Assembly: GCA_032358255.1 (NCBI GenBank)
Contig: JAULBX010027961.1
Coordinates: 1-32,585, forward strand
Length of the DNA: 32,585 bases
Reading direction: 5' to 3'
Origin: Heterotrichella gracilis
Taxonomy: Eukaryota > Sar > Xanthophyceae > Tribonematales > Xanthonemataceae
Part shown: in pieces, positions 10,058 to 21,300 of the stretch
Layout: each line of letters begins with the position of its first letter
Position numbering within the stretch: position 1 is the first letter of the stretch
Program-made: the position numbers and the translations under genes
Notes under the pieces: model-generated
What the model was told of the DNA's origin: nothing
Databases searched by the model: none
What the model saw: the letters and a program-made list of their open reading frames with translations, nothing else

Positions 10058-12661
10058 CTAGCACCCACTCATAGTGAGCAATGCATCAATGACCTCCCCG
10101 CCTTTGAACTGGTAATTGCCAATGGTCCTGTTGAAATCCAATTTTCCACATGCAAAGAGGAATTTCATTGAATTTATGTCAATTCTTCTCTTCTCGCAGT
10201 ACGCATGAAGCATAGCCCCCACCCTTGTGCTGGGCTTCACTCTGATTCTGACCTCAATGCCTTGCTGATCCCTGACACATACGACCATGGTGTCAGATTG
10301 CAGGTCATTACGTGGCAGCTCTGAAATCTCCACCACGCTGCCGTCAGTGACACCTACATCTAGCAGCAGCTGGCTGCTCTGGTGCAGGTCAGAGGGCTCC
10401 AATTGGGTACCTGCCACGCGCATGCACAACCTGTCCAAACTCCTGGTCAGAACATTACCCAGCTGGATAAAGAGGTCTGAGACTGTGGAATCTTCTCTGA
10501 GGATCAGCTGGAGGCCTTTGTATGCAGATTTGCTGTAGCAAATGTCAAGTGTGACCGCGAGCTCTGGGAGGTGAGAGAGGCTGACAAAGATGGTGTCATG
10601 TAGAAAAGTGCTGCCAGCAGGGAGAGGGAGGCGATCTGCACTGGTGAAGCACATGTCCTGCATGGAGACACATACTCAATCTGATTCAAGGAATGGCATC
10701 ATGAACTGGGAATCCACATGAGTTAAATATCCTACTACCAGAGTAGTGTGGGTTTTGGGATTTAGGGTTGAGCATGGCGAACACAATCGCAAGGGAGTTG
10801 TTGAATGTGGACACCCTCATGTGATGTAGGCGGTTAACAGTGCACTTGACTTCTTAATGAGTGCCTGCTATCACTCTATATACTGCTGGCATGAACACAC
10901 AGACACCTATCAAGGCTGTGACATGATAGTTTGGTATTACCCAGGCAATGGGGAGAGTGAGACGCATGCATGTTGGCGTGATAGCGCACCTGCATTGGGA
11001 TGTTCAGCAGTGGAGACAGCCGGCGCATCACACTCCCCAGCTGGTCCGTTGCAACTACATCCAGGGTCAGTACCTGCAAGCTTGCTGGCCTGAACGTAAT
11101 CCTTCTGCGCATGCCTGTCGCACTCTCGGCATATACCCCTGCAGTCCACTCTGCCACAGGTGGGCAGCGGGAGATGCGCCGCCTGCTGCACAGCACCTCG
11201 CCGCCTGCGCTGAACTGGTATGACTTGCTGGCCAGGGCAGGCACAGCAGCCTCCAGGCGCTGCAGCACGTCATTCACCGTGCAGTCAGGGTAGGCATACA
11301 CACGTGTGCGCTCAGCGCTTCTGCCTGGCTGCAGTAGGTCCAGCGTCTGCACCCCTGGCCCAAACTCCCAGATGTCCTGACTGGGCTCCACCTGGAACGT
11401 GGCCAGGTACAGAGTTGCAGTGCGCAGCACATTGCGCAGCCATGCCTTGCGGTCTGTGAAGGGATCATAGTGCACCAGCTGGCAGCCAAACAGACCCTCC
11501 ATGGCTGCGTACTCATCCTCCCTCTCCAGGTGGCGGTGCCACAGCTGGTCCACTAGCCAGGGCGGCGACAGGCGGGTGCCAGGGTGCATTGCCTTGAGTA
11601 GCATGAAGCGCAGGTAGTCCTGGACCAGCAGGGCCCGGGCGTGGGGGCTGGGACCGGTGGCTAGAGGGAGCAGAGACTGGCGCAGGGTGTCTAGGGTCCT
11701 GCAAGCGGTGCACCAAGGGGTTCATGTCATGGTGGCTGGAGAAAAAGAAACAACCCGCATCTTGCACTGTGACCTTGGTTGGAAACACAGCAATACAAAT
11801 TCCTGGCAGACTTACATACGCACTGGCGCAGGTGCTGGGGCGGTCGCTGGAGCTAGTGCTAGAGTTGGAGCTGACTCAAGTGCTGGCGCTGGCCCTGGAG
11901 CTGGTACTGGTGTGGGCGCAACCACAGGCATTGGTGCTGGTGTGGGCGCAACCACAGGCATTGGTGCTGGTGTGGGCGCAACCGCAGGCCTTGGTGCTGG
12001 CATCATCATGGGTGTGGCACCACTTGCGGGTTCAGCAGGCGATGTTGATTGCAGGCGGATAGCATTGTAACAGTCAATGACGTTTGCATCTCTGCATGTC
12101 ATGTGCACCTTGCTTGCTAGGTTGTCCAAGTGATTGCTGCTTATGGGCACAAATCCTGGCAGGTTTGACACCACTGCTTGCCAATCCACCTCGGTCTGTC
12201 CACTGCCCTGTGTGCAAACACCAACAAGTTGCCACCAGGCCATCACTTGAGTTGGGGAAAAGGTTGGGAGTTGGTTGATGACTACCATGCTAGATACATT
12301 ATTAGGCATGGAAATAGCTAAGACCAACTTGATCACAGATGAGGGACAGATGTACAGCTATCTTGCACTATTGCAACCCAGGCTGATACTAACATCATGT
12401 ACAATCATGCATGATGCAAGGAACTTCCCAAGTCTTGTGTGTTACCTCTGTACTTGGTTTGTGGCAGGCTGGGTTGGAAAGCAGCAATGAGAGGACCTCC
12501 GTCAGCTCATACTGAAGCCTGATGCCTGATACTGAGCTGGTTCTCACGTTCTTGAAGCGTAAACCTGCTGGGTGTCGTTTAAAGTAGAACTCTCGCAGCA
12601 GGTCACTGTGTTGCTGTGCCACTGCACCTGTTGGCAGCTGGGTATCACAAGACGCAGCCAT
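10058..12661 (-). CDS. Copy C: complete GRDP-like/multi-ubiquitin-like protein, SUMO-like C-terminus ending Gly-Cys
   Basis: Four exons on the minus strand: 12661-12446, 12207-11816, 11698-10990 and 10657-10058 (stop TAG). All are in phase and give 638 residues. This is the intact reference for the family. Exon 1 starts MAASCDTQL and holds a helical part (YELTEVLSLLLSNP). Exon 2 has VDWQAVVSNLPGF, then a Pro/Ala/Thr/Met linker with three decapeptide repeats. Exon 3 has LLVQDYLRF, VDQLWHRHL, FGCQLVHYDPF (GRDP/DUF1399-like), then a ubiquitin-like segment with YPDCTVNDV and FSAGGEVLC. It is five residues longer than in B, near RPASLQVL. Exon 4 has REDSTVSDLF, LLLDVGVTDGSVVEI and the SUMO-like end: VRIRVKPSTRVGAMLHAYC, MKFLFACGKL, then LLTMSGC. 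SUMO and Rad60/NIP45 SUMO-like domains share this RVK...AYC...FLF...G layout. A function in ubiquitin-like signalling is inference; no catalytic motif of an E1, E2, E3 or protease is visible. Confidence 0.8.
11911..12000 (-). repeat. Three 30-bp tandem units coding a decapeptide linker repeat
   Basis: Units 11911-11940, 11941-11970 and 11971-12000 are nearly identical. On the minus strand they code VVAPTPAPMP-type decapeptides in exon 2 of copy C. They replace the CCAGCA array found at the same place in copies A and B. Confidence 0.9.
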
Positions 12662-13436
12662 TATAGTACAAAACTGGACGGAAGCTCTTCAAAAACTCTA
12701 AACCGTGCTAACTGACACCCAGCCTGTAGAAAATAGCAGTGGCATGGCTTGCTGTTGGCCAGTTTCCACACGAAACAACAATTGCAGACGCCACGTATTG
12801 GTATTGGTACGGTCACTGTGGGTGATTTGAGGGTTCACAGTAAGGGCAAGTATGATTCTGGACGGTAATAGGTCTGTGCAACGAAATGTTTGAAACGTAC
12901 GCCGTTGCTAGTGAAATGGGTTTAACTATGGGAGGTGGGCACTATGTCCTGCATGCCTCGGGTCCGTGTTGACTGCCAAGATATTGATGCGTCATACGAG
13001 TGCAGTCTGTTGCACAGTGGCCTGCCAACGGTTTAAAACCGTCAGACCAACTATGAAGACAGTCACTGTAATTTTCAAAAAAGTTGTGGCAAATGACCAC
13101 CATGGCACCTATTTGTACCCTAGCCAAGGGTTTATGAGGCATGGCACAGTGCACAAAGCCATTGACTGCAGCAAGCATTGTCTGACACGACCTTGCGACA
13201 AATTTGTGCACCAAAGATTATATCAGCAATAAGGTGTATTACATGCAATACACTGCTCATGAAAGACACTAGTGCTGTGTAGCACTGCATGATGCCAGGC
13301 TAGCGTAAATTAAATCACAGTATCCATGTTACTAACGTGGAAAGCTGCACCAGCTTTTTACAAATGACCAAGAGCCCACAGATCCAAGCTATTGGCATGT
13401 GGTTACAGTATATCAGTGCAGACACCAACAGCACAA
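12662..13436. other. Upstream region of copy C
   Basis: Presumed promoter and 5' untranslated region of copy C (which reads left) and the 3' side of the open exon at 13437-13889. No repeats, RNA genes or convincing coding stretches seen. Confidence 0.5.
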
Positions 13437-13889
13437 TCACTGTGCAATATAATTGCAGGCTCTGGGAACATGAGCTGCAGCGCGTGACCCTTGCAGGAAA
13501 CACGCTTTCTGTTCTTTAACAAAAATACATAATAATGCAGGCATCTGGTGTCGCCCAACAATATGACAATGACTGCCTGTCACGGGGTAATAGTCAGTAC
13601 CCGTAGGAAAAAGACTATTTTCGTAAAACGTCACTGCACCTCCTGCATAATCCCAGATTGCTACATTATACTGGCTGTGGTGGAACTGCCAGCCTGGCGG
13701 CCCAGCAAGTTGCACCAATGGTGACCCAAGGGCTTGGAGATTGCTTTTATTTGTATCCTTGTGGCCAAAACTATCAAGGCGCAAATTATACATTTTGTAT
13801 ACACCATCATACACAATGTCCACAGTGCTGCTACCCTTCCCGAGGGTCATAAATTCCTTGCTACCACCCAAAACACACCCCTGCAGGTG
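13437..13889 (-). CDS. Unidentified open exon (possible 3' exon of an unknown gene)
   Basis: After an acctgcag acceptor ending at 13890, a frame on the minus strand stays open for about 150 codons to a TGA at 13437-13439. The first two thirds look like real protein: KEFMTLGKGSSTVDIVYDG, YKMYNLRLDSFG, PGWQFHHSQYNVAIWDYAGG, VTFYENSLFPTG. After that the composition turns random, so a donor (for example ACGG|gtactg) may end the exon earlier. I see no homology to the ubiquitin-like modules and do not recognise the fold. It lies just downstream of copy D on the same strand and could be a fragment of a separate gene or an alternative 3' exon of D. No 5' partner exon was found. Confidence 0.35.
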   Translation of the reverse strand, partial: HLQGCVLGGSKEFMTLGKGSSTVDIVYDGVYKMYNLRLDSFGHKDTNKSNLQALGSPLVQLAGPPGWQFHHSQYNVAIWDYAGGAVTFYENSLFPTGTDYYPVTGSHCHIVGRHQMPALLCIFVKEQKACFLQGSRAAAHVPRACNYIAQ

Positions 13890-14029
13890 CCACACAAGGC
13901 TGGCACACTAAAATGCCCAATTAGAATGCAATCCCACACGGTCTTCCAGAGTGGAACTTTCAAGGTAAATTCTGGCTTCTGAACAGCATTGATGTGCTGA
14001 CTGTGCTGCCCACCGCCCTGCACTTCCAG

Positions 14030-17000
14030 TTATAACTCTGCTTTGATGACATCACCATTGGACACTGCGTACCATGCCAAGCTGCGCAAGTCCTTCAACG
14101 TTATGCCATTCAACTTCAGGGTCATGTTATCCATTGGAAAACCACATTTAGCCAGTCCTTTCTTGATCGCGAGGACTGATGCTGAGCGCTGCAGACTGGT
14201 GTCAACATACTTAACTGTGTCGCCGATTTTGACATCAACCCTGATCCGGATGAAGGGTTCTGCATCCAGCTGGTCATACACCACGATCTGTCCACCTTCA
14301 AACACGCTGGAGTCCAGCAACAAACCGTCCCTTTCAGAACCCTCAAAGTTGTGGACTGCCATGCCACCAACTCGCACATACAGGTCTGCCAAAGGATCAC
14401 GGTGCAGAGCCACTGCAATCATGTTCCTCAAAGAACCCAGGGTTGACCCTTCATTCAGAGTGAGAATGAGGGTTTCATGAGGAAGGCTGCTTGCAAAGCA
14501 CACGTTCGCCATCACATGGAGGTCTGGAAGGGCGGCTGCATAAACAATTAGGCTGTCATGAATCAACAACCCATCAGCTGACACGTGTCGTCCTTCAGCT
14601 GTCCTGAATCGAATGTCCTGCATTTACAGCATATCAGCATCATAACTACTAGCAACTTATGTTGATGTATGCTGCATCATGCGGCTACTAAGTTAAATGC
14701 GGCAGCTAAAAACAGTATGAATATATAGCCCTAAATATCATATTATCATATACCAATTATTGCAATTGCTTTCTGCGCCTATCAACTCTGCAATGAGGCC
14801 TTGTGCAAGTTGCAAGAATAGTGTGCACATGTATCTTACCTGCATTGGTATGTGCATTCTGTCAGACAAGTGACTGAGAGCTGTGCCCAGCATGTCTGTC
14901 GCCGCAAGAGTGAATGCTGATGCCTCCAGGGAGAATTCCTTCAGAAACATCACTGGCTTGGGCAGATAATGCGCACTGGCAGGATACATCACTGCCGTCC
15001 AAAATGAAGCTGGCGATACCCTTGAAATACGTTTTGTGCCACATATTACTTCCCCTCCTGCGCTGTATTGGAACGATCTGCCGGCCAGCTGGGGCTGCAC
15101 CAGCTTGAGGCGCGCTATCACATCATTGACAGTGCACTCAGGGTAGGCAAACACGTGAGCTGGCTCCTCCCCGTCTGGAACTGGCATTGGGAGCACTTGC
15201 AGGGTTTCATCGAAATCCCAGATGTCTTGACAGGGCAGCTGACCAAATTGCGCCACATACATTGTTGCAGCTGCAAGCATAGCCTGCACCCATTGCTGGC
15301 GAGGTGCTGGCGGATGGTGGTACTCCAATTGACTGCTCAACAGCTGCTGCAATTCTGCGTATGCGGTGTCACCTTCCCAATGGGCGTGGAGCTCCCAAAC
15401 GGCTTGTACCTGTGCAGAGAGCACAGTGATAGGTTGTCAATGCAGATTATACACCTATTAAGAATGATATGTCATGTGACATGGGCATGCAAATTGCTGA
15501 TTGTCGCGTATTTGACCACAGCAAATTGTTTCAAGATGGACATGGCAAGGTAGTCCAGGGCACTGCAACTGTATATAATTGTATGGGGTCCAAAACACCA
15601 CGATAGCAGAAAGTTAATTAATGCACCTTCTTGGGAGGTGACAGCTGCAGTTGAGGATACTGCGTAACGAGCCACAGGAATCGCAGATATTCTTGGACCA
15701 GCAGCGCAGTGCTTCCATCGTCACAATTCCAGGCTGAGCGAATGATGACATACAGCTTCAGGCGCACATCGCTGAGGCTGATGATGCCTGCACACCAACG
15801 ATACTTGACATTGTCATCAACGCATTGCATCCCCGATAAAGGACGTAATAATACGCCCCCCTGCTATGGCATGTCCTGAAATGGACAACCAACTTGGTAA
15901 GCAAATAATTCCATATATTGATTAGACTCAGTTGATAGAGTCACCCTGTGTTACGGGAGGTTTACGCCACTGGCAGGAAAAATGTGTGGGCATTCACTCG
16001 GGAAATCATGTTGTCCATGCGTTCAGACTGGTTTACCTGGCATCCCGGCTTGCCTTTTACATGGAGCGGCTGCACACTTTTGAGAGATTCGAGTCCCAAG
16101 CATCATGCGCACCTGGTTCCATTGCAGCGTCGTCTTCCACAGCCGCTGGCGGTGTCTGTGCTGGCTGCACAATCCAGTCAGTGGGGCTCAAGGTGGCTGA
16201 CGGTGTGTTGTTTCGCTCTTCTGCAGCAGTCTCTGGCACCTCAATTTGCCCTGCACCCCAGTTGTGTATGTGTTGTGCCCAGGCTGTGAATTCGTGTGCA
16301 ATCATGCACAATCTTGATTGATGCTTATACGAAGTGTGGATGAGTCTGCTCCTGAAGAGGATACAGACTTTGCACTTTGCACTGGAAGATATTCAGTACC
16401 TGATCCACGTTGGCTAGGATACAAGGGCGTTGGTTGAGGATGGTCCCGCAGAGGTTCCTACCTAATGGGACCGCTGCAAGGGCCTGAGGCCTGCTGATGA
16501 CTTTGCTTGATGCGGAAGCTGCTGTAGCTGGCCGCCAGTGCTCAGGATCAAGGACCATTGCAAAGCATGCCAGCACGTCAGCGCCAGTGCAAGTCTTCGC
16601 CACTTGGCTGGCGATGTGCTTGATGGTACTATCATGTGCTGCATCATGCCATTCAAGGCCATCAAATTCAAATATGCAATTGACAACAAGCTCCCATTCC
16701 ACGGTGGCAACCTCATCATGACCTGCAAGCTGAAGAGAGCAATTGTGCTGTCAGTGGATTGCATGGTTTGACCTGCGCAGCACGCTGCAGGCAGCGACTG
16801 CAACTGCAAGTGGGACATGCAAACACAGTGTTACCTTTTTTCGCAGGCCTTGCATCAGACAGATGCGGTTATCAATATTCCAGTACATTTGATTGCAAGG
16901 GTTCAAACCATCCACCACACCATCCAAAGGTTCCATCCCCGTGACAGAGTGATTGCTAATAAATGGTCACGCTGTACATATCTATAGTCCATGCAAGGGT

Positions 17001-17234
17001 GGCAATGGAATGGAGGGCTGTTTCGAAGCTCACCCTGTGCACCCAGCTGGGGTGGGCCAGAAGGGTGGACAGCACGTCGCCAAGCTGGTACGTGTAACGA
17101 GCACCGTTGTATGTCAAGCTGCGTTGAATGGGGAACCTGTCTTTTGAACCAGAATGAATCCCGTAGTAGCTCTTGAGTAGGGAATTGCAGTCATCTGGGC
17201 TCTTAAATAGCGCTTGCTGATCTGAAGTGTCCAT
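14030..17234 (-). CDS. Copy D: divergent GRDP-like/multi-ubiquitin-like paralog without Pro-Ala linker or Gly-Cys end
   Basis: Six exons on the minus strand: 17234-17034, 16711-16462, 16283-16113, 15787-15627, 15409-14840 and 14617-14030 (stop TAA). All phases fit, giving 646 residues. Exon 1 (MDTSDQQALF, YQLGDVLSTLLAHPSW) aligns with exon 1 of C. Exon 2 (VEWELVV, HIASQVAKTCTGADVLACF) matches the WQxVV region. Exon 3 holds a Glu/Thr/Pro-rich linker instead of Pro-Ala. Exons 4 and 5 carry the GRDP-like part (LLVQEYLRFLWLV, SPPKK|VQAVWELHAHW, LEYHHPP), split by an intron absent from A-C exactly before the VDQLW-equivalent. Then come the ubiquitin-like segment (YPECTVNDV, FQYSAGGEVICG) and last exon (LTLNEGSTLGSL, LLLDSSVFEGGQIVVY). 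The final module keeps a beta-grasp look (RIRVDVKIGDTV, MTLKLNGITL) but ends KAEL, so the SUMO-like AYC...FLF pattern is gone. The exon 2 acceptor (gatgag|GTTGCC) is my best choice, not certain. Confidence 0.72.
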
Positions 17235-18336
17235 CAGTGCCTGTTGCATAGAAAACCAAGCCATTTAAATGGAGACTGGATAACGTGCTTTGATAAGTGT
17301 AGGCAACTTAGAGCAAGACAGTCACTCCTTCATGGCGCCGTCCAAGTCCACGCATTTAGCCATACTGAGGATTTTTTAGCATCAATCTTCCAGATAACAC
17401 TCATGAGGCCTCAAGGATCTACATGGGCTGTTGTCCTGTGTGTCGCAACTGGGCCATGACTCAGTGGGCCAACCCTAGTCTAGTCAAAATGAAGGATTCG
17501 CCCTTCCTTTCACATGACGTAGATTTCTCAAGTGGGTTCTTTGTGTAGAACTAAATTTAGCTACCAAGGCTGCATTACAAGTGTCAGGCGTGCTTGGAGC
17601 CAGCCAACTGCGCAGTTTGCCCGCCATGCCGAGCCATGCCAAGCCGGGGTGGGCCAGGGGTGGGGTGGCCAAATGCAGTGTACCTTACCAAGTTTAAACT
17701 GAGGCCACAATATATCGTCTGTTACAGCGTACTTGGCTTATTAGTGCAGTTAATTGCTCTGTTGCTCGGCCAGTACAGGTAGTGGATACCCCATTCAGTC
17801 ACGACCCATGTCCTGCAGATAACAGCTGGGAAGGTGTGCCAGTTGTGGTTGAGCATTGGAAAGCATTCCTCTGTCTTGCAGTATAGAAAACAGCCTTTCG
17901 TATAGAGAAGGCAGCCTTTACGAGGGGTTCACGGACTCGATTTCAAGTCTTGACAGCCCGAACCCTCCCCGTATCCAGTCACTGCAAATTTCCCTAATGC
18001 CCACTAATGCATGCATATCAAACCACGCCCGACGACGCCACCTATTCTTGTACTCTCTGCACCTTTCATGAACTGCAATACAAGACCTTATCTGCGCACC
18101 GTTTCTGTATGTGCATGAGAACGTGTGGGGGTCTCACACTGGCGCCACCCACCTTGCACACTCGCCCTCTGGCGGCACTCACCTGGGGCAGAGCAAGGGG
18201 TGCGCTCCTGGCAACGAAACAGCCTAGCCAGCTCACTAAAAGGCGACCAGCTGGTCTGATAAGGCACTGCTTTGTTTCCTGCACGGCAGCACCGCCCACC
18301 TGGGTTGACGAAGAAGGCAGTACTGAGGAGGGCAAC
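17235..18336. other. Divergent intergenic region between copy D and tRNase Z
   Basis: Both neighbours start away from here, so it should hold two promoters. The right part (18109-18336) is open in frame with the tRNase Z start and may code an organelle leader (see that gene). No other gene seen. Confidence 0.5.
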
Positions 18337-21300
18337 ATGGGCAAGCAGAACAAGGGGGCTGAGGCCCAGGCATACGCAAACACAAGCTGCTTCGTGCAGG
18401 TGATACAGCGTTGGTGACCCCTGATTGCTTGCACTTGCACCCTATGCTCTGGCATTGGCGCGTCGGACACAGTGAGCATCAAGCACATGGCTAGTGGTTG
18501 CCTTTCAGTGCACGGCTAGTGGGAATTGCATGCCATTTAAAGGTCGCCACGCAGCTATGGACGCCGCTGCACCCACCTAATCAACTCAACATTACATCCC
18601 GTGCAGGTGGTGGGTACTGGGCTGGACACCGGGGAGACCTCGCCCTCAGTGCTGCTGTTCTTTGACCGCCAGCGCTACCTGTTCAATGCCGGGGAGGGGT
18701 TCCAGCGCTTCTGCTTTGAGCACAAGGTCAAGATGAACCGCGTGTCCTCGCTGCTGCTCACGCGCGTGAGCACGCAGGCTGCCGGGGGCTTGCCAGGTAC
18801 GCTAGGATTATCACTAGGGTTTTGAAGCTAGCTCAGAATACCCTAGGGGAAACAGTCAGCAGTCCAGCACAGGCGTCAACAACAGGCATTCCGATGTGTC
18901 ATGGTTTCAACGTCTCGGGCGCATCTATTTGAAGTCTCTGGCGCATCTTTTTAATGGTTTTTATTTTGCTGCACTGCTGCGATACCCATGTGATGCTTGG
19001 AACAAAACGCTGCCGGCGTCGTTGAACTGCAATGTATGCCACAGGCATGCTACTGACAATGGCAGACACGTCAGCGGGCGGCCTGTTGGCGGGGCGGGCG
19101 GGTTTGAACCTGCATGGCCCTTCAGGGCTGAGCAAGCTGGTGAACGCCATGCGCACCTTTGTGAACACCAAGGATTTGGGCCTCAAGGTGCACGAATTTG
19201 GTGAGTGGTACAGGGGAGGTGCAACATGACTCGATTCATTGTGTGCATGGCTGGCAGCAATGCACAGTTCGTATATTGTGACGAGCTGTTGTGACAAAAA
19301 TCATGGAGCATTCCAGGCACTGATGCTGTGGTATGGGTGATCAGAGGCATCTCTCGCGTGCGATGTCCGTGTACCTGTGTGCCATTTGCTGAGGGTCGAC
19401 CCTTTCATAACGTCGTCTTCCATAGCCCAGCTATGTTGGTTCATGATGACATGTAATGGCGTGGGTAATTCATGCGCCCAGCGCCCTCTGAACGATCATC
19501 TGTCCCCATGCGATCCCCGTTGGCTGCTCTGCAGAGCCTGTCCCCGATGCCCAGCCAGTGATCAACAATGAGGTGGTCACCATCACACCCATCACTATCG
19601 AGCCCACCCCTTCGGAGCCCTCCAAATTACCCAATGACAGCGCGCCAGCTGGCACCAGGGCGAATGGGTCCGCAGAGGGGCAAGGGGAGGAGCAGGATGG
19701 AAACGCAGCAGGGGAGGGCACCGCTGAGCCGCGTGCCAAGCGTGCGCGTGTGGAGGGGGATGGTGTGGGAATCGCTGACGGGGAGGTGGCTGAAAGCGCA
19801 GTTCAGGGGCCCGTCGCCTGCTACGTGTGTGAGCTGGCATCCATACCAGGCAAATTCTTCCCGCAGAAGGTACGTGTGGGGGAAAGCACCTCAGCTGATG
19901 GTGATGCCAGGACAGACGCTGTGTGTCTATTATGCTTATTGGGGTCACAGGTTAATGCATTACTTCACATCGTAATGTATCATAGAGCCGGCGCATGTCA
20001 TTCAGTGCACTTCCTGCATGCAATGCATACTAGGTACTTGAAGTTTCTCCTCAGCGTACCTGCTGTAGCCAGAGATGGCTTCTATGAGTACCATTATTAC
20101 CCATGCATTGTGTGGTGGGCGTACCAGCACTTGATGCCCTGGCTAGCGAATGGGGGGTAGAATGTTCGTTCCCCCTTGCTTATTTCAGGGCTGTGCATCC
20201 ACACCATTGCTGACAATGACATCATGTGCAGGCCGCTGAGCTGGGAGTGCCAAGGGGGCCAATGTACGGTTTGCTGAAAGGGGGGCAAGCAGTCAAGCTG
20301 GACAGCGGTCGCATGATTCAGCCCGACGAGGTGTGTGAGCCCGCCACCCCTGGGCCCATTGTGGCAATCATAGACTGCCCGGATGGGAGCTACATCCCTG
20401 GCCTGACATCCTGCCCGGGCATCAAGGTGAAGATCCTCAACGATGCAACCAAGAGGGACCAAGGTGGGTGGTTGAAATCAATTGCAAGTCACTGTAACCA
20501 GAATGGATGTGGAGGGGGAGGGGGAGGGGGAGGCATGCACACTACCCTGTGCGCGCACCTGGGATAGCTCAACACCATGAATGACTGCGATTTCTCATAC
20601 CATGCGTTCATCTCTCCTTCTCCTGCAGTGGCCTGCGTGGTGCACCTGTGCCCCTTGCAAGTGGCCGAGCACCCAGAGTACCGGGCGTGGATGGACAGCT
20701 TTGCGCCTGAAACCAGGCATATACTGGTGCACGCTGACGTGGCAGCCAAGGTGCCCATTCTGACCTCGTCAGCGCGCGTGCAGGCCATGCTCAACTGCAT
20801 CGACCCCACCTACTTCCACCTACAAGAACACGTGCAGGCTGGGCATGGTACGTGAGCAATTTGCTTCATGAGCACTTACATGGTTCAGTAAATAGCTGGG
20901 TAGGCATATGGCATTCCAGGAAACAGTTCACATTGGCAGTCAGCCGTGCACATCCAGATCAGCTGGGCTTTGTAACCCCACTGGCGCCCATATCACCCAT
21001 TCCGCGCAGAGGACCCCCCGCCGCTCCCTGCCGGCTTCCCTGCCAGCGCGCTTGCCGCACAAAACCTGCTGCGCTTCAACCTGCGGCCTGTGAACAAGTT
21101 TGGGCTGGACGTTAGCGAGGTACCCAAGGCCCTGGACTGTGAAGCCGTGCATCGGGACATCAAGGTACACACTGGCGGTTTTATAAAGATGCTAGCAACA
21201 TGTCATAGAAAATGGGTGTGATAGTGAGGACCACAGATGCGTTGTGCAGTGCTCTGGATGAGGGTAGGGGTGGTTCTATCCACACAGGTTGCATTGTGAT

